A DNA stretch of 64,000 nucleotides from Deltaproteobacteria bacterium (lineage in GTDB: Bacteria > Desulfobacterota_D > UBA1144 > Nemesobacterales > UBA2774), in the NCBI GenBank assembly GCA_040223695.1, contig JAVKFU010000020.1:1-64000 (forward strand). Direction: 5' to 3'. Both the position numbers and the translations under genes were made by a program. Under the pieces are notes generated by a model. It saw only the letters and a program-made list of their open reading frames with translations, made no database searches and was not told the origin of the DNA. Each line of letters begins with the position of its first letter. The stretch's first letter is position 1. This document shows positions 52,904 to 62,727 of the stretch, in pieces.

Positions 52904-55021
52904 CTACAGTACGTTGCTAGTGTAATTTTCTATATTTTCTTCAAGCGCCTGCTTTCTGCTAAGCCTGACTTTTCCGTCATGTTCCTTGCCTATGCATTTT
53001 ACAAGCACTTCATCTTTTTCCTGAAGAATATCGGTTACATTCTTGACCCTTTCGTTCGCAAGCTCGGATATATGAACCAGCCCGTCCTTCCCGCCTCCCA
53101 GCTCAACTATGGCTCCGAAATCAAGAATTCTCTTTACCGTTCCGCGGTATACTTTCCCGACTTCGATCTCCTCGACGATGCTCTCTATAATTTTTATCGC
53201 CTTATCGCAGGCTTCCCTGTCTGCGGAGGCTATATTCACGGTCCCTGAATCATCAATATCAATTTGCACGCCTGTAAGCTCAACGATTTTCTTTATCGTC
53301 TTGCCGCCTGAACCTATAACATCCTTAATCTTGTCCTGGCTTACCTGCATTGTAAGAATTCTGGGCGCGTACTGGGATATGTCCTCTCTCGGTCCGGAAA
53401 TTATCTCCTGCATTCTTCCGAGTACCACCATTCTCGCGTCTCTGGCCTGCTGAAGCGCTTTTGACAGTATCTCTCTTGTCACACCTGTGACTTTAATATC
53501 CATTTGAAGAGCAGTTACTCCCGCGGTCGTACCGGCGACTTTAAAATCCATATCGCCCAAATGATCCTCATCCCCGAGTATATCGGTCAGAATAACGAAT
53601 TCGTCTTCCTCCTTGATGAGACCCATTGCGATACCGCCAACGGGAGCGCTTATCGGAACGCCCGCGTCCTGGAGCGAAAGAGAAGCTCCGCAAACGGTAG
53701 CCATTGAAGACGAGCCGTTTGATTCAAGAACGTCCGATACCACCCGAATGGTGTATGGGAATTTCTCCTTTTCCGGGAGCACAGGAATAATGGACCTTTC
53801 GGCGAGAGCGCCGTGCCCTATTTCCCTCCGGCCGGGACCGAGTCTGTGTCCGACTTCCCCGACGCTGTAGGGTGGGAAATTATAATGGAGCATGAAAGCC
53901 TTTTTCACGTCCCCGTCCAGGGCATCGATTCTCTGCTCGTCATAAGTGGTACCGAGAGTCGCGGTTACGGCCGCCTGAGTCTCACCCCTTGTAAAGAGAG
54001 AAGAACCGTGCGCTCTGGGCAAGAATCCGACTTCCCCGGTGATATGTCTTACATCCTCATAACCGCGTCCGTCGAGTCTCTTTTTGTCTTTTACTATAAT
54101 ATCCCTGACCAGGTCTTTTAATACGTTCTCGAATGCCTTGGAGATGTTTATCTCTGTATCGGGAAACTGGGAGACTACATACTCCTCCGTTTCAGAGTAA
54201 ATGTTCTTAATTGTCTCTTTTCTTTCGGCTTTGGACGTCGACACTATCGCTTCTTTTAGTTTCTGACCCGCAAAAGACAAGACCTTCTCGGCAATCGGAT
54301 CATCTTCTGAAACCTCATCGAGCACCCTTTTAGGAATATCGAATCCGGAGATCAATTCTTCCTGTTGTTTTATTAATTCCTGAATACTTTCATGGGCGAA
54401 CATGAGAGCGCTTACAATATCCTCTTCCGGAATCTCCCTGGCCCCCCCTTCGACCATTACGATCGCCTCTTTTGTGCCGGCGACAACTATATCCATGTCG
54501 CTTTCTTCGAGCTGGCCCTTCTTGGGATTAGATACAAACTCCCCGCCGATCCTGCCCACCCTTACAGCCGCGAGGGGACCGTCGAAAGGAACGTCCGATA
54601 CCATAAGCGCGGCTGAGGCCGCGGTAACCGACAGCACATCGGGGTCATTGTCCGCATCGGCGGAAAAAACAGTGATAATGATTTGAGTCTGATAGGTAAA
54701 ACCTTTGGGAATAAGCGGTCTTATCGGCCTGTCGATCAGCCTTGAAGTAAGAACCTCTTTCTCGCTCGGTCTTCCCTCTCTTTTAAAATATCCGCCGGGA
54801 ATTTTACCCGCTGCCGATGACCGTTCCTGATAATTAATAGTTAACGGGAGAAAATCCTCCCCCTCCGTCTTTTCATCCGCGGCGACAACTGTGGCCAATA
54901 CCGCGGTGTCCTCATATCGAGCAAATACAGCTCCGTTTGCCTGTTTGGCTAGTGATCCGGTTTCAAGCTCAAGACGTCTACCGAAAACCTGAGCTTCAAC
55001 CTTCTTGGGTTGATTAATCAA
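52904..55021 (-). CDS. pnp: Polyribonucleotide nucleotidyltransferase (PNPase)
   Basis: 705 residues, normal length. Two RNase PH domains (catalytic core MDFKVAGTTAGVTALQMDIK near 490) are separated by a helical domain and followed by KH (VSQDKIKDVIGSGGKTIKKI, about 556) and S1 (KVYRGTVKRILDFGAIVELG, about 622). It degrades mRNA 3' to 5' and makes tails. Preceded by rpsO at 21 nt, the conserved rpsO-pnp pair; in enterobacteria pnp controls its own mRNA, but no comparable leader stem can be confirmed here. Confidence 0.97.
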   Translation of the reverse strand: MINQPKKVEAQVFGRRLELETGSLAKQANGAVFARYEDTAVLATVVAADEKTEGEDFLPLTINYQERSSAAGKIPGGYFKREGRPSEKEVLTSRLIDRPIRPLIPKGFTYQTQIIITVFSADADNDPDVLSVTAASAALMVSDVPFDGPLAAVRVGRIGGEFVSNPKKGQLEESDMDIVVAGTKEAIVMVEGGAREIPEEDIVSALMFAHESIQELIKQQEELISGFDIPKRVLDEVSEDDPIAEKVLSFAGQKLKEAIVSTSKAERKETIKNIYSETEEYVVSQFPDTEINISKAFENVLKDLVRDIIVKDKKRLDGRGYEDVRHITGEVGFLPRAHGSSLFTRGETQAAVTATLGTTYDEQRIDALDGDVKKAFMLHYNFPPYSVGEVGHRLGPGRREIGHGALAERSIIPVLPEKEKFPYTIRVVSDVLESNGSSSMATVCGASLSLQDAGVPISAPVGGIAMGLIKEEDEFVILTDILGDEDHLGDMDFKVAGTTAGVTALQMDIKVTGVTREILSKALQQARDARMVVLGRMQEIISGPREDISQYAPRILTMQVSQDKIKDVIGSGGKTIKKIVELTGVQIDIDDSGTVNIASADREACDKAIKIIESIVEEIEVGKVYRGTVKRILDFGAIVELGGGKDGLVHISELANERVKNVTDILQEKDEVLVKCIGKEHDGKVRLSRKQALEENIENYTSNVL

Positions 55022-55042
55022 TACTTTCCCTCCTTGAAAACC

Positions 55043-55312
55043 CTACTTTCTCAGTCCGAGTTTCTGAATTAGATCCGGATAAGTCTCCGGTTTATTTCTT
55101 TTGATATAGTTTAATAACCTTCTTCTCCTCGCAACCAGCGATACAAGCCCCTTTCGGGAATGAAAGTCCTTTGGCGCTTTCTGCATATGCTCGGAAAGAT
55201 CCTTTATACGGCGAGAGAGTACGGCAACCTGTACCTCGGGCGATCCCACATCTTTCTGATGCAGCGCGTATTCGCTGATTATCTGAGATTTTTCTTCCCT
55301 GTCAAGTGACAT
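55043..55312 (-). CDS. rpsO: Ribosomal protein S15
   Basis: 89 residues, exactly the expected size. GSPEVQVAVLSRRIKDLSEH and the C-terminal RRRLLNYIKRNKPETYPDLI identify S15, the 16S rRNA central-domain binder. AAGGAGGGC precedes the ATG. A perfect TATAAT (reverse strand, 55351-55356) lies in the truB-rpsO gap, so rpsO-pnp may have its own promoter, though the -35 region is weak. Confidence 0.97.
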   Translation of the reverse strand: MSLDREEKSQIISEYALHQKDVGSPEVQVAVLSRRIKDLSEHMQKAPKDFHSRKGLVSLVARRRRLLNYIKRNKPETYPDLIQKLGLRK

Positions 55313-55358
55313 TTAATGCCCTCCTTACATAATAATTTCAGCTACTTATGATTATAAT

Positions 55359-56270
55359 TCAATTAAACACTCTAAGTAATTTTAAAACTATAGCGCTGTC
55401 ATCCAGGCTATTGATATCCGAGGAATCGATCATCGCCTCGGCAATCGATACAAGATTCGCGTCCTCATAAGTTCTTAACCTGTCGCCCTTATTAAAAGCG
55501 GGCATGCAATCCGGCTTCAAACTCTTCTTAATTATCTGTTTCCCGTCCTTTATCTTCTTCGCAAGCTCAGCCGAAACATTCAGTTGCCCCATATGAGAAA
55601 GCGCATCTCCCAGGGAGGTCAACTCTACGGTTCCCTTTTTAATTTCCTCAATAGTGACGGCATCCTCTATCTTGAATCCGTCGCTTTCAATTCTTCTCAA
55701 TTCGGTCAGATGTCCGCCGCAACCGAGTTCATCGGCAATGTCGGAAGCGAGCACCCTTATATATGTGCCACGGGAACATTCTACCATAATTCTTACAAAT
55801 GGAGGATTCAACTCCAAGAGCCCGAGCTCTTTAATCACAACGCTTCTCGCGGGCCTATCTACTTCGATTCCCTTTCTGGCATATTCATACAATCTGACCC
55901 CGTCTTTTTTTAATGCCGAATACATAGGGGGAATCTGGTTAATTTTACCCTTATATTTTGAAAATACATCCAAAAGAGCATTTTCTTTAATGATTCCCAC
56001 TTCCCCTCGCTCCACAACTTTACCGGTCAAATCAAGCGTATCGGTTTTTATTCCGAGTTTTATGAGTGCTTCATATTTCTTGTAATCATTATTTAAAAAG
56101 GGGATGATCTTAGTAGCGTTGTTCACGCATATGGGCAAAACTCCCGTGGCGAACGGGTCCAGTGTCCCGGTATGCCCCGCGCGTTTAGTGCGTAAAATTC
56201 TGTTAACTTTGTTTACGGCGGCTTGAGAGGTAATACCTCCGGGCTTATCGAGAACCAGCACCCCGTTCAT
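55359..56270 (-). CDS. truB: tRNA pseudouridine(55) synthase
   Basis: 303 residues. VLDKPGGITS at the start and AGHTGTLDPFATGVLPIC (catalytic Asp, about 38) are TruB signatures; GGHLTELRR lies near 195. A C-terminal PUA-like portion (about 235-300) contacts the tRNA. It makes pseudouridine 55 in the tRNA T-arm. The start overlaps the nrnA stop by 4 nt. Confidence 0.95.
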   Translation of the reverse strand: MNGVLVLDKPGGITSQAAVNKVNRILRTKRAGHTGTLDPFATGVLPICVNNATKIIPFLNNDYKKYEALIKLGIKTDTLDLTGKVVERGEVGIIKENALLDVFSKYKGKINQIPPMYSALKKDGVRLYEYARKGIEVDRPARSVVIKELGLLELNPPFVRIMVECSRGTYIRVLASDIADELGCGGHLTELRRIESDGFKIEDAVTIEEIKKGTVELTSLGDALSHMGQLNVSAELAKKIKDGKQIIKKSLKPDCMPAFNKGDRLRTYEDANLVSIAEAMIDSSDINSLDDSAIVLKLLRVFN

Positions 56271-57253
56271 CCGAGCACCTCATTTATAGAGCTAAATACC
56301 TTGTCCCTGACATCACTCAAATTACCCGAAATCGAACAACCCGCAGCCTTCTTATGCCCCCCTCCTCCGAAGGATTCAGCTATTTTCGCGACATCGACCT
56401 CGCCTTTGGACCTGAAGCTTATCTTCCAGCTGGTATCGCTGTTACCGTTTTCTTCCCTGAACAGGACCGCGACTTCTACCCCTTTTATGCTGCGGGGAAT
56501 ATTGATAATCCCTTCCGTATCTTCCCTCCTGGTACCCGTCTTCTCAAACATATGTTTATCAATTACTACGGAGGCAATCCGTTTATCCTCCGCCACTTTA
56601 AGTGTATTCAGCACAAGTCCGATGAGCTCCAGTTTTCTGAGCGGTTCACTCTCGAACAGGGCTTCTGAGATTTCAGAAGGATCGGCGCCGTATTCGACCA
56701 ATTCGGCAGCAACCCTGAAAGTCTCGGAGTTGGTATTGGAATATCTGAAAGAGCCCGTATCTCCGACAATTGTTGTGTAGAGATTTTTAGCGATGGAGCT
56801 GTCTATATCGACCGATAAGGCCTTTAACAATGAGAATATTATTATGCCGGTCGATGACGAATCGGGGTCAAGCAGATAAAGATCGGCGGAGGAGCTGTTC
56901 GTTTGATGATGATCCACTATAATCACGCGGCCGGCCCTTCCCGATTTCACGAATTCCTCGAATTCTTCCCCGGCCCTGCTTACTCCCGTGCAGTCAACCG
57001 CAAATGCAATGTCGAAAGTGTCCTCGATTTTTTCAAGCCCGGTATGCACCTTATCACTATGCGGAAGGAATTCCAGAAGCTCCGGGACGCCGTCTCTGTT
57101 ATATAAAAAAACCTCTTTCCCCATTTTTTCAAGCCCGAGACCGAGACCTATCATGGATCCTATGGCGTCGCCGTCGGGATTTTCATGCGATGTTACCAGA
57201 ATTCGACTGGATTCCCTTACCAGGGCCAGAACCCTGTCCAGTTCATTTTTCAC
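56267..57253 (-). CDS. nrnA: DHH-family phosphoesterase NrnA (oligoribonuclease/pAp phosphatase)
   Basis: 328 residues. DHH motifs ENPDGDAIGSMIGLGL (about 20-35), VDCTG (about 90), VDHHQTN (about 115) and TTIVGDTGSFRYSN, plus C-terminal DHHA1 motif FGGGGHKKAAG (about 305). It degrades nanoRNA and pAp. Located between rbfA and truB, the typical place in deltaproteobacterial-type operons. Overlaps rbfA by 11 nt and truB by 4 nt. Confidence 0.93.
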   Translation of the reverse strand: MKNELDRVLALVRESSRILVTSHENPDGDAIGSMIGLGLGLEKMGKEVFLYNRDGVPELLEFLPHSDKVHTGLEKIEDTFDIAFAVDCTGVSRAGEEFEEFVKSGRAGRVIIVDHHQTNSSSADLYLLDPDSSSTGIIIFSLLKALSVDIDSSIAKNLYTTIVGDTGSFRYSNTNSETFRVAAELVEYGADPSEISEALFESEPLRKLELIGLVLNTLKVAEDKRIASVVIDKHMFEKTGTRREDTEGIINIPRSIKGVEVAVLFREENGNSDTSWKISFRSKGEVDVAKIAESFGGGGHKKAAGCSISGNLSDVRDKVFSSINEVLG

Positions 57254-57593
57254 TCGATATACCTCTCAATATCTCATCTACTTTATAACCTTCCTCAAGA
57301 GCTTTATCGAAACTGAATTTTAAGTCGGGGATCTTTTTCATTCTGAGCCTCCGGGAAAGCTTTCCCCTGATAAAGCCCCTGGCGCTTTCAAGTCCCTCAC
57401 GGGCTTCATTCCTGTCTCCCTGCCCTTCCACTAAGGTAAAAAAGATTTCAGCAACACTGAGATTATCCGAAACCTTAACGCCGGTGATAAAAACCGGGCT
57501 TACCCTCGGGTCCTTAATTTCCCCTCTTACAATCATTTCGGACACTTCCTTAGCAATCGAATCCGAAATCCTTTGAGACCTCCTGACGACCAA
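57243..57593 (-). CDS. rbfA: Ribosome-binding factor A
   Basis: 116 residues with the KH-like RbfA fold: RRSQRISDSIAKEVSEMI at the N-terminus, DPRVSPVFITGVKVS, and AEIFFTLVEG. It acts in 30S maturation and cold adaptation. The start is TTG (57593-57591), with AGGAGG upstream. Overlaps nrnA by 11 nt and follows the DUF503 gene by 17 nt. Confidence 0.93.
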   Translation of the reverse strand: MVVRRSQRISDSIAKEVSEMIVRGEIKDPRVSPVFITGVKVSDNLSVAEIFFTLVEGQGDRNEAREGLESARGFIRGKLSRRLRMKKIPDLKFSFDKALEEGYKVDEILRGISSEK

Positions 57594-57610
57594 ACCGTTA
57601 CTACCCCCTC

Positions 57611-57901
57611 CTAGTAATGTATTATCTCAAATTCCCGGCCGCCCATCTGAACTGCGCCGTTAGATTCTATAAAACCCGTAACCTGATCCATAACCGAATT
57701 TACAAATCGCGCGTCATTGCCGACGAAAGATATACCGATAGTCGCCTTTTGCCAAAGATCATTTGATCCCACCTCCGATATAGAAATGTTGCTGTATCTG
57801 GATTTTACTCTTTGGATAAGACCTTTCAGAGTTTGTCTCTTGTCTTTAAGGGACCTGTTGCCGTCCATATAAAGATCAATGCGAAGTATGCCTATAACCA
57901 T
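57611..57901 (-). CDS. DUF503 protein (YlxP-like)
   Basis: 96 residues of the DUF503 family: GILRIDLYMDGNRSLKDKRQ and SKYSNISISEVGSNDLWQKA-like middle (here SRYSNISISEVG) with VTGFIESN. This small protein regularly sits between infB and rbfA in Gram-positive and deltaproteobacterial genomes; it is thought to act in ribosome or mRNA metabolism, but its reaction is unknown. Overlaps none; 11 nt after infB. Confidence 0.93.
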   Translation of the reverse strand: MVIGILRIDLYMDGNRSLKDKRQTLKGLIQRVKSRYSNISISEVGSNDLWQKATIGISFVGNDARFVNSVMDQVTGFIESNGAVQMGGREFEIIHY

Positions 57902-57912
57902 CTACCGACAAT

Positions 57913-60570
57913 TTAGAGTCGCTGCTTAATTTCTTCATGGGTATAGAATTCAAGGATATCTCCGACCTTCACGTCGTTAAACCTCTCTATTCCTATTCCG
58001 CATTCGTAACCCGTGTTCACCTCTTTGACATCATCTTTAAATCGTTTAAGTGAAGCCAGCTTGCCTTCGAACACCACTACCCCGTCCCTGACGACTCTCA
58101 CATTATTATCCCTCGATACCGTGCCGTCACTGACAAGACATCCTGCGATCGTTCCGATACGGGATATGGTAAAAGTATCTTTCACTTCCGCATGTCCGGT
58201 TATCTTTTCCTTGATTATCGGTTCGAGAAGCCCTTCCATTGCGTTTCTAACTCTGTCGATCAGATTATAGATTATGGTATGCAGCTCCAGTGAAACGCCT
58301 TCTCTCTCGGAGATTTCCAGCGCTTTGGAGTCGGGCCTGACATTAAAACCGAGAATGATCGCATCGGACGCACTTGCAAGTGCGACATCCGTTTCAGTTA
58401 TACCTCCAACCCCGGTGTGAACGATTTTCACCTGACATTTTTCCGTGCTCAATTTGCTAATCGACTCACTAACAGCCTCAACCGAGCCCTGAGTGTCAGC
58501 CTTGATTATGAGCGCCAGCTCCTTGGCTTCTTCCTCTTCCAGAGACTCGAATAAATTTTCAAGCGACGGCTTTCTTTCTTTAGCAGCAGCTGTTTCTCTT
58601 TGCTTCGTCTCTCTATGAGAAATAACTTCCTTAGCAGCCCTTTCGTCTTTTACAATATAAAAACGGTCTCCCGCTTCCGGAACACCCGAGAGACCCATTA
58701 TCTCAACAGGCATGGCCGGACCCGCGCTATCCACTCTCTTGCCCCTGTCATCTATAAGCGCTCTCACCTTCCCCGATATAGTCCCTGACACAATATAATC
58801 CCCTATTTTGAGCGTCCCCTCATTAATTATTACCGTCGCGACAGGACCGCGTCCTTTATCCAGAACCGCTTCAATTACAAAACCGTTCGCCCTTTTGGTC
58901 GCGTCGGCTTTCAGTTCCAGCAGGTCCGCCTGCAGTAATACCAGTTCCAGGAGCTCCTTAATACCTTCCTTTTGTTTCGCAGAAACCTCGGCGAACAGAG
59001 TATCTCCCCCCCATTCTTCGGACACGAGGCTTATCTCTGAAAGCTGCCGTTTAATTTTCTCGGTATCCGCCTCCGGTTTGTCGACCTTGTTTATTGCGAC
59101 TATTATCGGCACTTCAGCGGCCTTCGCATGATTCACGGCCTCGACGGTCTGAGGCATTACGCCGTCGTCCGCGGCGACCACCAGAATCACCACATCGGTG
59201 ACTTTAGCCCCCCGAGCCCTCATCGCGGTGAAGGCTTCGTGTCCGGGGGTATCCACGAAGGATACCTTCCTGCCGTCGACATCGACAGAATAAGCACCTA
59301 TGTGCTGAGTTATTCCCCCCGCTTCACCCTCTACGACATTCGTTTTCCTGATCGCGTCCAGCAAAGTAGTCTTACCGTGATCGACATGGCCCATAACGGT
59401 TACAACAGGAGGGCGGGGAGTTAGCTCCTTATCCTCCTCTTCCTGTATTTCCTCGAGTAAAATGTCCTTTTCTTCAAATATATCCACCGTAACCTCATAT
59501 CCGAACTCCTCGGCCACGAGGGTGGCCGTTTCGTGGTCGAGCGCCTGATTGACAGTGGCTTTAACACCCATCGAAATCAGTTTCTTAATCAATTCGCCGG
59601 CTTTCACGCCCATCATTTTCGCTAGCTCACCTAAATTAACGGCCTCGCCCATTTTAACAGTGCGTTTAGCGGGCTTGCCGGGAAACGGTACAACCTGAGA
59701 GGTGTCCTCACCGGGCGATGTCTGTTCTCTGGACCTGAAATTATCTCTGCCGCCCCGGTTAAAGGCCCTTTCCCTTTGGGTTCCGCCCGCCGAGGGCCTT
59801 GTTCTGGCACGTCTGTCCTCAACCAGATACTCTCTCTTTCTGCCCGGAAGCTTGGCTCTGAATGCTTTCCTCAGTTCTTCAAGAGTGTCTTCGTCTATTA
59901 TTTCCTCACGTTTGGGTTTTACCTTTTTGCTTTTCTTCTTAGCTTTCTTGGCGGTTTCAGGCTCTTCCTTCTCAACCTTTGCACCGAGCTTTTCCTCAAC
60001 AAGCGATTCGTCAGGTTCCTCAATCTCAGGCTCCTCATCGGGGGAGACCTGAATCTCGTCCGCTGCTTCCGGGGACTCATCAACCGCTTGAGCCTCCTGA
60101 GCTTCTTCCGATATAGCGGCCTCTTCCAAAGGTTCTTCCTTTTCCGCTATTACTTCGGTATCGGCGGGTTCGGCTTTTTTAGCCTCTATCTTCTCATCTT
60201 CAATATCCGGGGCGGTTTTATCTTCATCGGCGGGGGCCTCTAATTCTTGAAGCTCTTCCTCTTTTGGCTCCTCGGCCTTCTTCTTTCTGCGAAGGACCAC
60301 TCTCGCGCCTTTGCGTCTTTCCACCACTTCCTCGCCACTCTCTCTGCGCAGCACCCTGACCTTTTCCTTCTCCTCGGCCGCAGGCTTTTCAGCCGCCGAT
60401 TCTCCGTTGCCGGATGAAGATATCTTCTCTCTTATCTTCTGAGCTTCCTCTTCAGAAATAGAACTTGCATGACTTTTCACCGATATTCCGAGCCCCTTGG
60501 CAATATTTAAAATCTCTTTATTTGATTTATTTAGATCTTTCGAGAGTTCGTAAACTCTTACATTAGACAT
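57913..60570 (-). CDS. infB: Translation initiation factor IF-2
   Basis: 885 residues. An IF2_N domain (about 1-55), a long Glu/Ala/Lys-rich low-complexity region (about 55-245), a second IF2_N motif (about 310-360), then the GTPase domain with [14 protein letters not shown] (about 393), domain II and III, and the C-terminal fMet-tRNA-binding domain. It positions initiator tRNA on the 30S subunit. The 179-nt gap upstream (no ylxR gene there) contains a candidate promoter. DUF503 follows directly. Confidence 0.97.
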   Translation of the reverse strand: MSNVRVYELSKDLNKSNKEILNIAKGLGISVKSHASSISEEEAQKIREKISSSGNGESAAEKPAAEEKEKVRVLRRESGEEVVERRKGARVVLRRKKKAEEPKEEELQELEAPADEDKTAPDIEDEKIEAKKAEPADTEVIAEKEEPLEEAAISEEAQEAQAVDESPEAADEIQVSPDEEPEIEEPDESLVEEKLGAKVEKEEPETAKKAKKKSKKVKPKREEIIDEDTLEELRKAFRAKLPGRKREYLVEDRRARTRPSAGGTQRERAFNRGGRDNFRSREQTSPGEDTSQVVPFPGKPAKRTVKMGEAVNLGELAKMMGVKAGELIKKLISMGVKATVNQALDHETATLVAEEFGYEVTVDIFEEKDILLEEIQEEEDKELTPRPPVVTVMGHVDHGKTTLLDAIRKTNVVEGEAGGITQHIGAYSVDVDGRKVSFVDTPGHEAFTAMRARGAKVTDVVILVVAADDGVMPQTVEAVNHAKAAEVPIIVAINKVDKPEADTEKIKRQLSEISLVSEEWGGDTLFAEVSAKQKEGIKELLELVLLQADLLELKADATKRANGFVIEAVLDKGRGPVATVIINEGTLKIGDYIVSGTISGKVRALIDDRGKRVDSAGPAMPVEIMGLSGVPEAGDRFYIVKDERAAKEVISHRETKQRETAAAKERKPSLENLFESLEEEEAKELALIIKADTQGSVEAVSESISKLSTEKCQVKIVHTGVGGITETDVALASASDAIILGFNVRPDSKALEISEREGVSLELHTIIYNLIDRVRNAMEGLLEPIIKEKITGHAEVKDTFTISRIGTIAGCLVSDGTVSRDNNVRVVRDGVVVFEGKLASLKRFKDDVKEVNTGYECGIGIERFNDVKVGDILEFYTHEEIKQRL

Positions 60571-60636
60571 ATTGAATACACCCGGTTTAAAACAAAATTA
60601 TTTCCGTTCAACTAAATTTTATTAGTTATCCGGATT

Positions 60637-60665
60637 AGAGTACCAAAGTTTAATTAACTATGCAA
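60637..60665 (-). promoter_or_regulatory. Candidate promoter upstream of infB
   Basis: Reverse strand: TTGCAT (60660-60665), 17-nt spacer, TACTCT (60637-60642) with TGG just before it, an extended -10 pattern. It sits in the 179-nt nusA-infB gap, where ylxR would be in relatives; no ORF fits there. Confidence 0.35.
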
Positions 60666-60749
60666 AAGGATGAACGCGGAAATTAAGATTGATGCTGCTT
60701 TAATTTGGCGAGCTTCCTATTGACAGGCATTCACTTACCTCAAGGGCAT

Positions 60750-62117
60750 TTAAGATGTTTCGTTATTCTGCTCCGTTGCCGCTTCACTTGGCTCCGTAAG
60801 CGTCTCTTCCACGGGCTCGGCCTCAGGAATTACCTCTTCTTCGTCGGTGAACGACATTTGCTCCAGCTTATCTTTAAGGGCTATACGAGCGGCGGTTTGA
60901 AGCTTAGCCGCTTCCTCTTCATTTTTGAATCCTGCAGCCCTGACCAGATTTTCGGGGCTTGAGAACGCGATATCTTCCAGTTTATGAAAACCCTCGCCGT
61001 ATAGGAGATTTGCTGTCACCTCCTTAACATTGGGGAGGGACATAAGCAGATTGACCACTTCCTGCTGTTCTTTTTTGACCTGAGTTTCGGTTTTTATATC
61101 GATTCTCCATTCGGTCAATTGAGAAGCAAGCCTTACATTCTGCCCGCGTCTTCCTATCGCGAGCGAAAGCTGGTCGTCATCGACTATAATCTCCATGGAC
61201 TTATTATCATCATCAATTATCACTTTGCTTACCCTGGCGGGGGACAGGGCGTTACACGCGAATCTTGCGGAGTCCGGGGACCACGGAACAATATCAATTT
61301 TTTCACCCTTCAATTCCTGAATTACATTCTGCACCCTGGCCCCGCGCATACCTACACACGCGCCCACGGGATCCACATCGGGATCATTTGACACTACCGC
61401 TATTTTCGTGCGCGCCCCCGGGTCCCTGGAGATTGCCTTGATCTCGACAATCTGATCCCCTATCTCCGGGACTTCCGATTCGAAAAGCTTCCTTACGAAA
61501 TCACGGTGCGCTCTGGACAGAATTAACTGGGGGCCCCGCTTGGTTTCCTTAATTTCGTACAATATCGCTCTCAGACGTTCCTTGGGTTTATAGTACTCCC
61601 TGGGTACCTGCTGCTCCGGGGGCAGGAAGGCCTCCGTTCTTCCCAGATCCACTATAATGTTTCTTCTTTCGACCCTTCTTACAATGCCGCTAATCAGCTC
61701 ACCTTTTCTGTTTTTGAACTCCTCGTATATTACCTTTCCTTCCGCTTCCTTTATGCTCTGAAGGATCTTCTGTTTCGCGTTCTGTATGGCGATTCTGGTA
61801 AATGCGGGATTAATCTTAACCCCTATCTGGTCTCCCAGTTCGGCCTCGGGGTCAAGTTTGTTTGCTTCCTGAACCTCTATTTCCATATCCGGATCGACCA
61901 CCTCTTCAACTACCGTTTTAAACTCAAACAGCTCAACATCTCCGTCATCATCGTTAAAATGAACTTCAAGCTCCTTATCCTTATCCTGCATCCGGAATAG
62001 TTTCTGCGCGGCGGAAAGCACCGCTTCCTCAACAGCGCTAACGATTTCGTCTTTTTCTATACCTTTGTCCTTGCATACAGAATCCATAACACGGGTTAAT
62101 TCAGTCATATTTGCCAT
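60750..62117 (-). CDS. nusA: Transcription termination/antitermination factor NusA
   Basis: 455 residues. The N-terminal RNAP-binding domain (about 1-130) is followed by S1 (EEFKNRKGELISGIVRRVERR, about 131-205), KH1 (about 230-300, VGACVGMRGARVQNVIQEL) and KH2 (LAIGRRGQNVRLASQL, about 307-322), then a helix-hairpin-helix-like region near residue 360-410 and an acidic tail. Regulates pausing, termination and rRNA antitermination. It starts 10 nt after rimP. Confidence 0.96.
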   Translation of the reverse strand: MANMTELTRVMDSVCKDKGIEKDEIVSAVEEAVLSAAQKLFRMQDKDKELEVHFNDDDGDVELFEFKTVVEEVVDPDMEIEVQEANKLDPEAELGDQIGVKINPAFTRIAIQNAKQKILQSIKEAEGKVIYEEFKNRKGELISGIVRRVERRNIIVDLGRTEAFLPPEQQVPREYYKPKERLRAILYEIKETKRGPQLILSRAHRDFVRKLFESEVPEIGDQIVEIKAISRDPGARTKIAVVSNDPDVDPVGACVGMRGARVQNVIQELKGEKIDIVPWSPDSARFACNALSPARVSKVIIDDDNKSMEIIVDDDQLSLAIGRRGQNVRLASQLTEWRIDIKTETQVKKEQQEVVNLLMSLPNVKEVTANLLYGEGFHKLEDIAFSSPENLVRAAGFKNEEEAAKLQTAARIALKDKLEQMSFTDEEEVIPEAEPVEETLTEPSEAATEQNNETS

Positions 62118-62127
62118 ATATGCCCCC

Positions 62128-62595
62128 TTAAAAATCCAATTCCAAATTCGCTTTTTCTATCTCGCCGTAAGGTATAAGGTATTGAGCGCCGTCCGTTTCA
62201 ATAGTCACCAGATCGTCCTTGAAATCGATTATGTTTCCTACAAATATTTTTTTCTTTTCGATATTATTTACGGTTTTTATCTTAGCTTTTCTTCCCCTGA
62301 ATCGTAGAAAATCAGCGGGATTCCTGAGCGGCCTTGTAAGCCCCGGCGAAGACACCTCGAGCGTATATGAATCGGGGATTATGTCGTGAATGTCGAGCAG
62401 GGTGCCTAGCTCCCTGCTTATATCGGCGCAATCATCTATCGTAACCCCTTCGTGCTTGTCTATGTACACCCTCAAGATACCTTTTTTGCCCTGTCCCCTG
62501 AACTCTATGTCGAAAAGCTCCATATCCCTTTCCGCAAGCAGAGGATTCAACAACTCCTTCACATTAAAAATTAAATCATTTTCCCGAGTACTCAT
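62128..62595 (-). CDS. rimP: Ribosome maturation factor RimP
   Basis: 155 residues from the ATG at 62595 (MSTRENDLIF). A longer frame from 62649 is rejected because it would read through a perfect terminator-like hairpin and it adds nothing typical of RimP. The domain LFDIEFRGQGKKGILRVYID...GVTIDDCADISRELGTLLD, then YTLEVSSPGLTRPL, is diagnostic. Helps 30S assembly. First gene of the nusA operon; see the hairpin and promoter entries for possible attenuation. Confidence 0.92.
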   Translation of the reverse strand: MSTRENDLIFNVKELLNPLLAERDMELFDIEFRGQGKKGILRVYIDKHEGVTIDDCADISRELGTLLDIHDIIPDSYTLEVSSPGLTRPLRNPADFLRFRGRKAKIKTVNNIEKKKIFVGNIIDFKDDLVTIETDGAQYLIPYGEIEKANLELDF

Positions 62596-62613
62596 TCCAG
62601 CCCTTTGCTCTAC

Positions 62614-62643
62614 AACTAAAAAAAGCGGGTCAGACCCGCTTTT
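62614..62643 (-). terminator. Terminator-like hairpin in the rimP-nusA leader
   Basis: The stem AAAAGCGGGTC (62621-62631) pairs perfectly with GACCCGCTTTT (62633-62643) around a single base, so the functional loop is three nucleotides. On the reverse strand it is followed by seven consecutive T residues (62618-62624 as A on the plus strand). It lies between the proposed rimP promoter and the rimP start. Either it ends the upstream transglutaminase transcript or it attenuates the rimP operon, or both. Confidence 0.75.
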
Positions 62644-62653
62644 AGTCATTAAG

Positions 62654-62682
62654 ATTCTACCTTAATAGACCCGATAGGGCAA
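62654..62682 (-). promoter_or_regulatory. Promoter of rimP-nusA-infB operon
   Basis: Reverse strand: TTGCCC (62677-62682), 17-nt spacer, TAGAAT (62654-62659). Transcription would start near 62647, immediately before the terminator-like hairpin and about 50 nt before the rimP ATG. Confidence 0.55.
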
Positions 62683-62727
62683 GCAAGCGCGTACGGTCTG
62701 AAGGCGGGAAGGAAGAGGCGTATCCGG

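Noticed and set aside
60571-60749. Possible ylxR or L7Ae gene between nusA and infB
   Set aside because: No frame of suitable length; only a candidate promoter is visible.
62596-62649. Longer rimP start
   Set aside because: The extra codons are the perfect terminator-like hairpin, and the added residues are not RimP-like.
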